63,941 bases of DNA from DASVRA01 sp036388855 (GCA_036388855.1 DASVRA010000003.1:1-63941); one strand, 5' to 3'. Shown: positions 18,365 through 29,967, numbered from the stretch's first letter. Numbers and translations are program-made. Notes: generated by a model from the letters alone, not told the origin.

Positions 18365-18661
18365 ATGAGCGACCTCATTAACCGGATCATGATCGGTTTC
18401 CTGGCGGCCTTCGCCGCCGCCTGTGTGGGCATCATCGTCTACCAGGTGTTCTGGGCCGCTCCGGCGGCGCGCTGCGAGAAGTCCGGAGGCTGGTGGGATC
18501 CCGGCCGGCGCGAATGCGGCAAGGTCATCTACATCCCCGAAATCACGGGCCGCTATGTGGACGCCGCGGGACGCGAGCGCCGGGTTCGGATGCCGACGCA
18601 AGAGCAGTTGGCGCGGGAGCGGGCGGGAAGCCGCGGGCCCGCGCCCACGGAGAGCCGCTAA
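18365..18661 (+). CDS. Small membrane-anchored protein of unknown function
   Basis: This 98-residue protein has one membrane helix at about residues 7-30, then a short predicted periplasmic domain. Two cysteines bracket a Gly/Trp-rich patch (CEKSGGWWDPGRRECG, about residues 38-53) and could form a disulphide. A segment KVIYIPEITGRYVDAAGRE follows, and the tail is charged. No family is recognised. The start at 18365 gives a clean N terminus just before the helix. It is divergent from etfB and its end overlaps the end of the threonine aldolase gene. Confidence 0.6.
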   Translation: MSDLINRIMIGFLAAFAAACVGIIVYQVFWAAPAARCEKSGGWWDPGRRECGKVIYIPEITGRYVDAAGRERRVRMPTQEQLARERAGSRGPAPTESR

Positions 18662-19665
18662 GCGGTGCGACGGAGCGCCTCGCCGATCTCCTCCACCGCC
18701 GCTTCCGTGGTGGCCCAAGAGCACATGAAGCGGACCGTGCCGTCGGTAAAGCGGTAGACGAACCAGCCTTCGGCGAGCAGGCGCCGGTAGGCCTCCTCAG
18801 GGATGTCGGCGAAGACGGCGTTGGTTTGGACGGGGTGGCGGACGGGCCAGGGCATCAAGGCCTCCAGCCGCTTGGCCATGGCGTTGGCGTGGGCGGCGCG
18901 GTCCAGCCAGGCGCCGCTCTCCAGCATCCCAATCCAGGGAGCGGAGAGGAAGCGGCCCTTGGAGGGCAGCTGGCCGGCCTGCTTCAGCCGCGCGTCGAAC
19001 CGGCGGCCGAGCGCCTTGTCGAACAGCACCACCGCCTCGGTGGGCGGCATGCCGGCCTTTGTTCCCCCGATGACCAGGATGTCGATGCCGAGGCCCTTCA
19101 GCGCCTTCAGATCGAAGCCGGCGGCGGCCGCATTGGCGAGGCGGGCGCCGTCGAGATGCACCGGCAGCCCCTTCGCCTTGGCTTTCGCGGACAGGGCGCC
19201 GATCTCACCGACTGAATAGACGGCGCCGTATTCGGTGGCGTTGGTGAGCGAGAGCGCCGCCGGTGATTGATTGTAAGAGACTTCTGGCGCCCCAAGGGCG
19301 CTCGCCAGCGCCGCCTGGCTAATTTTTCCGGAGGGGCCGGGCAGCCCTGTCAGCCCAAGCCCATGACCAAAAAACCCCGGCGCGCCGGTCTCGTCCGTGC
19401 GGACGTGCGCATGCTCGTGAGTCAGCACCGCCTCGAACGAACGGCAAAGCGCCTGCAGGGCGATGCCGTTGGACGCCGTCCCCGAGCCGGTGAACCGCAC
19501 GTCGGCGTCACAGTCGAGCAGAGCCCGCACCAGATCCGCCGCCCGCAAGCTGACCGTGTCCGCGCCGTAGCTCGCGGTGAACCCAGCGTTGGCGCGAACC
19601 ATGGCGTCGACGGCCTCGGGCGCCGCTCCGGCGGTGTTGTCGGATGTGAAATCGTGACGGGTCAA
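18658..19665 (-). CDS. Threonine aldolase-family PLP enzyme
   Basis: This 335-residue fold-type I PLP enzyme is related to low-specificity L-threonine aldolases, which cleave threonine or allo-threonine to glycine and acetaldehyde. The N terminus reads MTRHDFTSDNTAG, the conserved SDNTAG loop of the family. The HEHAHV segment near residue 81, the HLDGARLANA motif near residue 170 with the PLP-binding Asp, and the Schiff-base lysine in IVIGGTKAG-like sequence near residue 200 (DILVIGGTKAGMPP) are all present. Length is typical. A short duplicated copy of its first codons lies 1 kb upstream (see 20652-20738). Confidence 0.88.
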   Translation of the reverse strand: MTRHDFTSDNTAGAAPEAVDAMVRANAGFTASYGADTVSLRAADLVRALLDCDADVRFTGSGTASNGIALQALCRSFEAVLTHEHAHVRTDETGAPGFFGHGLGLTGLPGPSGKISQAALASALGAPEVSYNQSPAALSLTNATEYGAVYSVGEIGALSAKAKAKGLPVHLDGARLANAAAAGFDLKALKGLGIDILVIGGTKAGMPPTEAVVLFDKALGRRFDARLKQAGQLPSKGRFLSAPWIGMLESGAWLDRAAHANAMAKRLEALMPWPVRHPVQTNAVFADIPEEAYRRLLAEGWFVYRFTDGTVRFMCSWATTEAAVEEIGEALRRTA

Positions 19666-19684
19666 TGGGATACTCGATCGAGAC

Positions 19685-20668
19685 TCAGACGAGGGCGTCG
19701 TCGCGGCTGATCAGTTCGGCGAACTTGCCGAGGTCGATGTTGCCGCCGCTGACGATGGCCACGATCGGCCCATTGCCGGCTTTTCCGGTCAGGCCTGCGG
19801 CCAGCGGCAGGGACCCGGCGCCCTCGGCTATGACGCGGGCTTTCTCCGCCATCAGCCGCATGGCGCGTCGCGTCTCCTCCAGAGTGACGACGATGGCCCC
19901 GTCCACCACCGGGCGCATCCGCTCCCACATGCGCGGGAAGACGCTGTGGCCGCCGGCGCCGTCGACGAACGAGTGCTCCCAGGCGTCGAATTTCAGCGGC
20001 GTTTCCTCCGCCAGCGAAAGTGCGAAGGGCGCGGCCGTCTCCGGTTCCGCGCTCCATATCCTGACCTCGGGTCGAAGCGCCCTCATGGCGCTGCCGACGG
20101 CCGTCACCAGCCCGCCGCCGCCGACGCCGGCGATCACGACGGCGGTATCGGGCGCGTCCTCCAAGATTTCCAGACCCATGGTGGCATGCCCGGCAATGAA
20201 GTTGTGGTCGTCGAACGGGTGAATGAACGTGCCCTCGGCGCCCGGATAGGCTCGCCGCTCGAGCGCCTCCCACGCCACCTCGTAAGGCACGGGGATGAGT
20301 TTCGCGCCCAACGCGGCCATTCGCTCTTTCTTGGTCCGGGGCGCGGTCTCGATCATCACCACGCAGCAGGGCACGCCCGCCTGCCGGGCGGCATAGGCCA
20401 CGCCCTGGCCGGCATTCCCCGCACTGATCGTCCATACGCCCCGCTTACGCTCCACTTCGCTCAGCATCGCGACCGCGTTGACCGCCCCGCGCAGCTTGTA
20501 GGAATTGGTGGGCTGCAGGTTCTCCAGCTTGAGGCGGATGTCGGGACAGCCAGGCCCGAGGTCGAGGCGAACCAGCGGCGTGCGCAAAACCGTACCCGCG
20601 ATCCGCTCCCTGGCCGCTTCCATCTCGGCGAGCGTCACCGGGCGAACATCTTCAAGCGGTACGAGCAT
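19685..20668 (-). CDS. Threonine dehydratase-like PLP enzyme
   Basis: This 327-residue fold-type II PLP enzyme resembles catabolic threonine/serine dehydratases. The PLP lysine lies in PTNSYKLRGAVNA near residue 52. The Asn-containing SAGNAGQGVAYAA motif is near residue 78, and the phosphate-binding glycine loop is VIAGVGGGGLVTAVGSA near residue 175. No C-terminal ACT domain is present, so allosteric isoleucine control is not expected. It could deaminate threonine or serine, or be a serine/threonine racemase-type relative. The start at 20668 removes an unconserved Arg-rich extension. It stands 19 bases upstream of the threonine aldolase-like gene, so the two probably form an operon. Confidence 0.85.
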   Translation of the reverse strand: MLVPLEDVRPVTLAEMEAARERIAGTVLRTPLVRLDLGPGCPDIRLKLENLQPTNSYKLRGAVNAVAMLSEVERKRGVWTISAGNAGQGVAYAARQAGVPCCVVMIETAPRTKKERMAALGAKLIPVPYEVAWEALERRAYPGAEGTFIHPFDDHNFIAGHATMGLEILEDAPDTAVVIAGVGGGGLVTAVGSAMRALRPEVRIWSAEPETAAPFALSLAEETPLKFDAWEHSFVDGAGGHSVFPRMWERMRPVVDGAIVVTLEETRRAMRLMAEKARVIAEGAGSLPLAAGLTGKAGNGPIVAIVSGGNIDLGKFAELISRDDALV

Positions 20669-20738
20669 CAGACGCCTTTCCTGGCTCGAGCAGAACCAAG
20701 CCGGCGGTGTTGTCGGAGGCGAAGTCGTAGCGGGCCAT
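20652..20738 (-). pseudogene. Duplicated 5-prime fragment of the threonine aldolase gene
   Basis: A 28-codon frame starts at 20738 and stops at 20652, overlapping the start of the dehydratase gene. Its first 13 codons read MARYDFASDNTAG, matching MTRHDFTSDNTAG at the start of the aldolase gene at 19665 in 10 of 13 positions, and the underlying DNA is nearly identical over the last 18 bases. After codon 13 the similarity stops and the frame runs into unrelated sequence ending at a TGA. This looks like the remnant of a second aldolase gene or of a local duplication, probably left when the dehydratase gene arrived. It could still be translated as a leader peptide, but nothing shows that it is. 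Confidence 0.65.
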
Positions 20739-20791
20739 CGGCGGCTCCTAGCGCCGCGGACGCGCCCGCGTCGAGCCTTGGCCCGACGCGA

Positions 20792-20819
20792 GAGCCCCGC
20801 GCCTGGGGACGCGGGGCTC
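20792..20819 (-). terminator. Strong GC hairpin downstream of the RcnB-like gene
   Basis: A perfect 10-base inverted repeat, GAGCCCCGCG at 20792-20801 and CGCGGGGCTC at 20810-20819, with an 8-base loop, lies 20 bases past the stop of the minus-strand RcnB-like gene. It is a plausible intrinsic terminator, although it is not followed by a T-run. Confidence 0.5.
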
Positions 20820-20838
20820 CGGTACGCGCTCTTCACGA

Positions 20839-22419
20839 TCAGCGGCGGTCGTAGTAGGTGCTGGGCTGGCTGTAGAGCCGCTCCAGCGCCCGGGCTGCCT
20901 CCTCGCCCACATCCAGGCCGCGGCAGGCGTCCTCTTCCCAGGCGTCGCAGTTGTCCCAGCCGCCCTCGTCATAGAGGTCGAGCGCGCGCTGGTAATAGCT
21001 CGCGGCCGCCTCGGGCAGGACCAGGCCTTCGGCGGCGAGGCCCAGGAGGAAGTAGCCGAGGTCGCTTTCGCAGCCGCTGTCGATCACCACGCCCGCAAGT
21101 TCGTTCCAGTCCTCGTCGGCCCAGGCCTGGTCGACGTAGTCGCGCCAGTCGTTGCTGCCGTAGAAGTCCTCGCAGCCGCCGCCGGAGCTGTCGCCGATCT
21201 GCAGCTCGCCGGTCAGGAATTCCTGAGGCAGGCGCGGGTCGATCGCGGGCAGGTCTTGGTCTCCATAGCCGTAGTCGGGGCCGTAGCTCAGGCCGCCTTC
21301 GTAGAAGAGGCCGTAGCGGGTGTTGGCCACCTCATAGGTGCCGAGGTTGACCAGCACCGCGTCGGGACCGAAGCGGACCCAGCGGTAGCCGAGCGGAGGC
21401 GAGGCCAGGCCGTAGCTGGAGTAGTTGTTGAGGAAGTAGGAGGCGAGCAGGAGCGCGGCGGGGAACCGCTGGCCGCGCCGGAACACCCTGTAGCGGTAGC
21501 CGCCGAGATAGCGGTAGGGCGCCGCGCGCACGATCCGATAGGTCCGCCGGCCGAGGCGGTAGCTGCGCGATTGCTGGGCCTGCGCCCGGGCGCGGGCGCC
21601 CCGTCGCAGTTCGCGCGAGCGCTGCTGGTCGAAGCGCCGGTCGCGCTCGGCCCGCCGTTCGGAGGCGCGGCGGTCGGTCCGCGCCTCCGCCCGGTCGGGC
21701 CGTGTGGGCAGATTGGGCCGCGCGCGACGGTCCGGGTTCGGCCGCGGACGCTCCCCGGCCGGCGGGCGGGCGGCGTCGGGCCCGCGGTCTGGGCGGCGGC
21801 GGAAGTCCGGCCGCTGCGCCTGAGCGCGGCCGGCGCCGGCCGTGCGCGCACGCTCCGGCCGCTCCATCCTCGCCGGCCGGTCCGGGCGGGGCCGCCGAGG
21901 CGTCTGCGCGTCCGACACGCCGGTCCCCTGTTGTTGCCGCCGGCGCTGCTGCTCTTCGCGGCGCTCGCGCGCGGCGGCGCGCTCTGCTTCGGTGCGCTGC
22001 CGCGCCTGGTCGGAAGCCTGCGGCGGGAGCGTCCGCCGCTCCGGCTGCCGGTCGGCCTGATCGCGCTGGCGCCCCTCCCGCGCCTGCTCCTGCGCCGCCT
22101 CGCGCTGGCGCAGGCGCTCCGTCTGCGGCTGTTGCTGCAGCCGCTGGCGCTGCTGAGCCGCCTCGGTCGCGGCGCGCGCGTCCGGCGAGGCCTGGGGCGC
22201 GGGACCCCGCGGAGCGGCCGTAGCCGGGCGGACCGGCGCCGCCGGCGGCCGCGCCGGAGCCTGCGGCTGCTGGCGCTGTTCCTGCCGCTGTTCGCGCCGT
22301 TGCTCCCGGCGCAGCTTTTGCGCCTCCGTGAGCTGGGTCTGATCGCCGGGCTCCGGCTGCGCCTGGACGCTCGTGGCGCCCATGAGCAGGACCGTGGCGA
22401 TCGCGGTCATGGTTTTCAT
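20839..22419 (-). CDS. Secreted Gln/Arg-rich protein with RcnB-like domain and helical C-terminal region
   Basis: This 526-residue protein has three parts. Residues 1-21 are a signal peptide (cleavage near VQAQPEP). About residues 22-290 are low-complexity and rich in Gln, Arg, Pro and Ala, strongly basic and predicted to be coiled or disordered. About 290-372 hold an RcnB-like domain, recognisable by SPPLGYRWVRFGPDAVLVNL. The last 150 residues are acidic, contain several cysteines, and have a helical repeat reminiscent of Sel1/TPR (EAAASYYQRALDLYDEGGW). RcnB proteins are small periplasmic factors in nickel/cobalt homeostasis, but a metal role here is not shown. The start at 22419 begins the signal peptide. 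It is divergent from the GIN array. Confidence 0.65.
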   Translation of the reverse strand: MKTMTAIATVLLMGATSVQAQPEPGDQTQLTEAQKLRREQRREQRQEQRQQPQAPARPPAAPVRPATAAPRGPAPQASPDARAATEAAQQRQRLQQQPQTERLRQREAAQEQAREGRQRDQADRQPERRTLPPQASDQARQRTEAERAAARERREEQQRRRQQQGTGVSDAQTPRRPRPDRPARMERPERARTAGAGRAQAQRPDFRRRPDRGPDAARPPAGERPRPNPDRRARPNLPTRPDRAEARTDRRASERRAERDRRFDQQRSRELRRGARARAQAQQSRSYRLGRRTYRIVRAAPYRYLGGYRYRVFRRGQRFPAALLLASYFLNNYSSYGLASPPLGYRWVRFGPDAVLVNLGTYEVANTRYGLFYEGGLSYGPDYGYGDQDLPAIDPRLPQEFLTGELQIGDSSGGGCEDFYGSNDWRDYVDQAWADEDWNELAGVVIDSGCESDLGYFLLGLAAEGLVLPEAAASYYQRALDLYDEGGWDNCDAWEEDACRGLDVGEEAARALERLYSQPSTYYDRR

Positions 22420-22595
22420 TTCATCCCTCACGTCTTGTTGGGCGCGCATGGCCGCCGAAGGCTGTTGCGATGAGGCTGCTCGAACGAAGCTGACTGCAAC
22501 ATGAAACCTGCGTCATGACCTCGAATTAAGCTGACCTCTGCATCCATCCGCCCCTAGCCTGCCCTCCAGGATACAGTTTTCAGGAGGGCTGATCG

Positions 22596-23522
22596 ATGCG
22601 TGTTCAACTGGCTCTAGGCGCCGCGGCGCTGGCGATTGCAGCGGCGGGCGCGGCGGACGCCGCGTCGGTGGTGGAGATCAAGGATGCGGTCGCCCGCGTC
22701 ACCGTCATTCCCGAGAACCGCCGCGACGTGCAGGTGCAAATGGTCACCCAGAACGCCGCCCTGCCGTTCGAGATGCGCCAACGCGGCGACCGGCTGATCA
22801 TCGACGGCAACCTGCGCCGCCGCATCCGCAACTGCCACGGCGCGCGCTGGGACCTGGACTTCGGTAATGGCCGCACCTCCCAGGGATCGGCGGGGATGAG
22901 CGTCGAGGTGCGCGGGGTCGGCCGGGTCGGCTGGAACGCCATGCCGCAGATCGTGATCCGAACCCCTCTGGATGTCCGGGTGGACGCCGGCGGCGCGGTG
23001 TTCGGCGCGATCGGCCGCTCCAACAGCGTGGCCCTGGACAACGCCGGCTGCGGCGACTGGACTATCGCCAACACGCGCGGAATGCTGGACGTCGATGTGG
23101 CCGGCTCCGGCGACACCCGCGCCGGCTCGGCCGGCTCGCTGAACGTCAGCATCGCCGGCTCCGGCGACGTGACCGCCGCCACCGTGGCGGGGCCGGCGCG
23201 GATCGACATCGCCGGTTCGGGCGACGTCCGCATGGCCTCGATCAACGGACGGCTGGACGTCAACGTCGCTGGCTCTGGCGACATCAAGGTGCCCGCCGGG
23301 CGCGCCCCGGCGGTCGACGTCGACATCGCCGGCTCGGGCGATGTCGATTTCGGCGGAACCGCGCAGAACCTCTCGGTCAACGTGATGGGCTCGGGCGACG
23401 TGAAGGTGGCCCAAGTCACCGGCCAGATCAGCCGCCACATCATGGGCTCGGGATCGGTCATCGTGGCCGGCCAGGAGATCAAGCCGCGCCGCCACCACGA
23501 TGGCGACGAGGACGACCAGTGA
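22596..23522 (+). CDS. Secreted GIN-domain (DUF2807-like) protein, GSGD-repeat paralogue
   Basis: This 308-residue exported protein has a signal peptide at residues 1-22 (AAGAADAAS). The mature part opens with VVEIKDAVARVTVIPENRRD, shared with the next two genes. A Cys-containing RNCHGARWDLDFGNG segment and a second Cys in NAGCGDWTIANTRG follow. From about residue 160 the sequence becomes a repeat in which [VI]AGSGD recurs seven times about every 18-20 residues and ends as MGSGDV and MGSGSV. This pattern fits a beta-solenoid of the GIN/DUF2807 type. A ribosome-binding site AGGAGG lies 8 bases before the ATG. Function is unknown; the fold suggests a cell-surface or periplasmic structural role. 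Confidence 0.75.
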   Translation: MRVQLALGAAALAIAAAGAADAASVVEIKDAVARVTVIPENRRDVQVQMVTQNAALPFEMRQRGDRLIIDGNLRRRIRNCHGARWDLDFGNGRTSQGSAGMSVEVRGVGRVGWNAMPQIVIRTPLDVRVDAGGAVFGAIGRSNSVALDNAGCGDWTIANTRGMLDVDVAGSGDTRAGSAGSLNVSIAGSGDVTAATVAGPARIDIAGSGDVRMASINGRLDVNVAGSGDIKVPAGRAPAVDVDIAGSGDVDFGGTAQNLSVNVMGSGDVKVAQVTGQISRHIMGSGSVIVAGQEIKPRRHHDGDEDDQ

Positions 23523-24373
23523 CCGGAGCCGCGGTCCTGGCGCTGGCGCTCGCCGCCGCCGCGGCGCCGCTCACCGCTTCCGCCGCCGAGCTGGTCGTCG
23601 ACGGGGCCATGGCGCGCATCGCCGTCGTTCCGGAAGCTCGATCCGACCTGCGGGTGGAGGTGACGCCCGGCTCAAACCCGATGCTCGCGGTGCAGGTGCG
23701 GAAAGTGGGCGATCGCGTGCTGCTTCACTCCGATCTGGTGGTGCGGTCCTGCACCGGCGACTCCGACAAGGACGGCCGCTGGCGCGATATGCGCGTCAGG
23801 TTCCGCAACGGCGCCCAGGCCGACATGGCCGAGGCGCCGGTGATCACCGTCCATGCGCCGCGTGATCTCAACATCAGCGGCCACGGCCCGGTCAGCGGCG
23901 TGGTGGGCGCCGCCCGCAATCTCAGCCTCCGCTACGACGGCTGCGGAAACTGGAGACTGGACGACATCGCCGGGCGGCTGGACGCGCAGGCGAGCCGGGG
24001 CGCCTCCGTGCGGGCGGCGAACGTGGGCACGGGCGTCTTCCGCACCGACAGCGGCGGCGCGGTCTCGGCCGAAAGCGTGGCCGACCTCGACCTCGACGCC
24101 CGCAACGGCGGCGCGATTTCCGTCGCGAGGGCCAGCGGCAGGGCGCGGCTGAACGCGCAGGCCGGCGGCGCCATCTCGGTCAGCGGCGGCCGCACCCGAG
24201 ACCTCCAAGTGGTGGCCGAGAGCGGCGCCGCCGTCTCCTACGGCGGCAGGGCCGGCGCCGTGAACGCCTCGGCCCACGGCGGCGCGGTGGTTTCCATCGC
24301 CCAGGCGGACGGCCCGGTGACTCGCTCCAGCGGCGGCGGCTCGATCCTCAGCATCGGCGGAAGGAACAGGTAG
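23519..24373 (+). CDS. Secreted GIN-domain paralogue with GGAxS repeats
   Basis: This 284-residue protein is read from a GTG start that overlaps the stop of the preceding gene (GTGA), so translation is probably coupled. It has a signal peptide (about residues 1-20) followed by AELVVDGAMARIAVVPEARSD, parallel to the mature start of its neighbour, and keeps the two conserved cysteines (VRSCTGDSDKDG and DGCGNWRLDDIAG). The C-terminal half repeats a different turn motif, SGGAVS / NGGAIS / AGGAIS / HGGAVVS and finally SGGGSILSIGG, again at about 18-20 residue spacing. It is clearly paralogous to the genes on both sides. Function is unknown. Confidence 0.72.
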   Translation: MTGAAVLALALAAAAAPLTASAAELVVDGAMARIAVVPEARSDLRVEVTPGSNPMLAVQVRKVGDRVLLHSDLVVRSCTGDSDKDGRWRDMRVRFRNGAQADMAEAPVITVHAPRDLNISGHGPVSGVVGAARNLSLRYDGCGNWRLDDIAGRLDAQASRGASVRAANVGTGVFRTDSGGAVSAESVADLDLDARNGGAISVARASGRARLNAQAGGAISVSGGRTRDLQVVAESGAAVSYGGRAGAVNASAHGGAVVSIAQADGPVTRSSGGGSILSIGGRNR

Positions 24374-25138
24374 ATGAAGGCTTTGATCGCATTGGCGCTG
24401 CTGGGCGCCGCCGTCCCTGCCGGCGCCTCGGCCGCCGAGGTCCACCTCAGGGACGTGATCGCCGAGGTGCGGATTATCCCCGAGGCGCGCGGCGACTTCG
24501 CCGTCAGCATCGCCAACGCCCATCCGGGGCTGCCCCAGATGCGGGTGAGCCGCACGGCGTCGGGCGTGCTGGTCGACGGCGGCCTGCACCGGCGGCTCAA
24601 CAGCTGCGGGATGATGAGCGGGATCAAGGTCAAGAACGGCCCCACGGTCTCCAAGAAGAACCTGCCCCGGATCACCATCCGCGCGCCCCAGAACTTCGCC
24701 GTGCGCGCCAGCGGCTATGTGCGCGGCCAGATCGGCGCGGCCCAGGCGGTAAAGCTCAACGCCGAGGGCTGCGGCGACTGGGGCATCGGCCAGACCTCTC
24801 AACGGCTCGAGATCGACGTGGAGGGTGTCTCCCACATCGACGCCGCCTCCGCCCGCTCCGCCGACCTCAGCCTGGAGGGGGTCGGCGACATCGACCTCGC
24901 CTCCGTGAACGGCGCGCTGGACGCCTCGGTTGAAGGGGTGGGCCACATCCGGGTGAAGGCAGGCCGGGCCACCGCGATGCGCGCGCGGCTGGAGGGCATG
25001 GGCGGCATCCGCTTCGACGGCGTCGCCGACACCCTCGACGCCTCCGCCGAAGGGATCGGCTCGATCAACGTCCCCAACACCCGCACGGTGCTCCGCAAGA
25101 GCCTGGACGGGCTGGCCAAGATCAGGACCAGCCGCTGA
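24374..25138 (+). CDS. Secreted GIN-domain paralogue with EGVG repeats
   Basis: This 254-residue protein starts at an ATG directly after the TAG of the preceding gene. The signal peptide (about 1-20) precedes AEVHLRDVIAEVRIIPEARGD, the same mature N-terminal signature as its two neighbours. The cysteines recur in LNSCGMMSGI and EGCGDWGIGQTSQ. The repeat turn here is LEGVGDI, VEGVGHI, LEGMGGI and AEGIGSI at about 20-residue spacing. It is the last gene of the array and is convergent with carB, 10 bases away. Function is unknown; membership of one operon implies a joint role for the three proteins. Confidence 0.72.
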   Translation: MKALIALALLGAAVPAGASAAEVHLRDVIAEVRIIPEARGDFAVSIANAHPGLPQMRVSRTASGVLVDGGLHRRLNSCGMMSGIKVKNGPTVSKKNLPRITIRAPQNFAVRASGYVRGQIGAAQAVKLNAEGCGDWGIGQTSQRLEIDVEGVSHIDAASARSADLSLEGVGDIDLASVNGALDASVEGVGHIRVKAGRATAMRARLEGMGGIRFDGVADTLDASAEGIGSINVPNTRTVLRKSLDGLAKIRTSR

Positions 25139-25148
25139 GCGGCGCCGC

Positions 25149-28448
<3,300 letters not shown>

Positions 28449-28609
28449 GGAACTCGCGCGCGGCCGCGGGCGCGCGGGAGTGCGCGCCTGCGGCCAGGTT
28501 GTGGGTTAAGCGGATGGTGTAGGGGGCGACTCCCGGGGCCGCAAGGGCTTGCTTGGGCGCCGGCTTCCGTCGCCTTGATCGGCGGCGCGGGCGCGCCTAC
28601 CGTCCGGGC

Positions 28610-29089
28610 ATGGCGGACGGTTGCGCGCACGAGGCGGAGGCGGGCGGGCTCAAGGGGGCGGCGCTGCTGTCGCACCTGGCGGCCGCCGAGACCCGGCTGG
28701 CGGAGGATGACCAGCGGCTGACGGCGCCGCGCCGGCGCGTGCTGCACATGTTGCTGGAGGCTGGGCAGCCGGTGAAGGCCTACGACCTGATCGCCGGCTA
28801 TGGCGAAGATGGCGAGCCGGCTAAGCCGCCCACGGTCTACCGGGCGCTGGAGTTCCTGGAGCGACAGGGGTTCGTGCACCGGATCGAGAGCCTGAACGCC
28901 TTCGTCGCTTGCGAGCGCGGAGAGGTGTCGCACGCCGCCGCCTTCCTGATCTGCGACTGCTGCGGGCGCAGCCAAGAGATCGCGCCCGTGGCGGCCGAGG
29001 CGCTGAACCGGGCGGCGGAAGGGGCGGGCTACGAGCTCAGCGCCATCACCATGGAGGCGCACGGCCTCTGCGGCGACTGCCGGGGCTAG
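28610..29089 (+). CDS. zur: Fur-family regulator, probably zinc uptake regulator Zur
   Basis: This 159-residue repressor of the Fur superfamily has an N-terminal winged helix (RLTAPRRRVLHMLLEAGQPVKAYDLI, described here in two parts: RLTAPRRRVLHML and GQPVKAYDLIAGYG) with the DNA-recognition segment PPTVYRALEFLERQGFVHRI near residue 75. The C-terminal dimerisation domain carries CDCCGR near residue 123 and CGDC at the end, which together form the structural zinc site. It is more like Zur than Fur because of these cysteine pairs and the lack of a His-rich motif. The start at 28610 precedes a charged N terminus. It is divergent from carB and convergent, by 4 bases, with aguB. Confidence 0.85.
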   Translation: MADGCAHEAEAGGLKGAALLSHLAAAETRLAEDDQRLTAPRRRVLHMLLEAGQPVKAYDLIAGYGEDGEPAKPPTVYRALEFLERQGFVHRIESLNAFVACERGEVSHAAAFLICDCCGRSQEIAPVAAEALNRAAEGAGYELSAITMEAHGLCGDCRG

Positions 29090-29967
29090 GGGCGGCGCTC
29101 GAACACCTTGACCGGCCCGATCGCCTCGTAGAGGTCGGTGCGGCGGTCGCGGAAGAAGCCCCAGGCGGCACGGTGGGTGCGTAGGAACTCGAGATCGAAG
29201 GTCGCGGTGATCACGCCCTCGTCCTCGCGACCAAGTTCGGCGAGGAGATCGCCGCGGTGGTCGGCTATGAAGCTGGAGCCGTAGAAGGCCTGGCCGCCGC
29301 CGGGGCCAGGCTCGTGGCCGATGCGGTTGGCGGCGATCACCGGGATGACGTTGGCCACTGCGTGGCCCTGCATCACGCGCCGCCAAGGGTCCCGGGTGTC
29401 GAGGGAGGCGTCATGCGGCTCGGAGCCGATGGCGGTGGGGTAGAACAGCGCCTCGGCCCCCTGCAGCGCCATGGCGCGGGCGGCCTCGGGGTACCACTGG
29501 TCCCAGCAGATGCCGACGCCGACGCGGCCGTGGCGGGTGTGCCAGACCTTGAAGCCGGTGTCGCCGGGGCGGAAGTAGTATTTCTCCTGGTAGCCCGGGC
29601 CGTCGGGAATGTGGCTCTTGCGGTAGACGCCAAGCAGCGCGCCGTCGGCGTCGGCCATGACCAGCGAGTTGTAGTAATGCGGGCCGTCGCGCTCGAAGAT
29701 GGAGATGGGGAGCACCACGCCAAGTTCCTGCGCGAGCGGCCCCAGCGCGGTGACGCACGGGTGCTCGCGCCACGGGTGGGCGGTGGCGAACCACTTCTCC
29801 TCCTGGGTCACGCAGAAATATGGGCCCTGGAACAACTCCGAAGGCAGGATCACCTCGGCGCCACGGCCGGCCGCCTCGCGCACCAGGTCGGCGGTCTTGG
29901 CGATGTTCGCCTGCATGTCAGCGCCGTAGGAGGTCTGGAGGGCCGCGACGGTGAGGGTTCGGCTCAT
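29086..29967 (-). CDS. aguB: N-carbamoylputrescine amidohydrolase
   Basis: This 293-residue nitrilase-superfamily enzyme hydrolyses N-carbamoylputrescine to putrescine, carbon dioxide and ammonia. The catalytic triad is visible: Glu in ILPSELFQGPYF near residue 43, Lys in YRKSHIPDGPGYQEKYYF near residue 120 and Cys in GVGICWDQWYPEAARAMAL near residue 157. Length is typical of AguB. The start at 29967 overlaps the aguA stop (ATGA), so the two are translationally coupled; a longer upstream frame runs through aguA and is not used. Confidence 0.95.
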   Translation of the reverse strand: MSRTLTVAALQTSYGADMQANIAKTADLVREAAGRGAEVILPSELFQGPYFCVTQEEKWFATAHPWREHPCVTALGPLAQELGVVLPISIFERDGPHYYNSLVMADADGALLGVYRKSHIPDGPGYQEKYYFRPGDTGFKVWHTRHGRVGVGICWDQWYPEAARAMALQGAEALFYPTAIGSEPHDASLDTRDPWRRVMQGHAVANVIPVIAANRIGHEPGPGGGQAFYGSSFIADHRGDLLAELGREDEGVITATFDLEFLRTHRAAWGFFRDRRTDLYEAIGPVKVFERRP

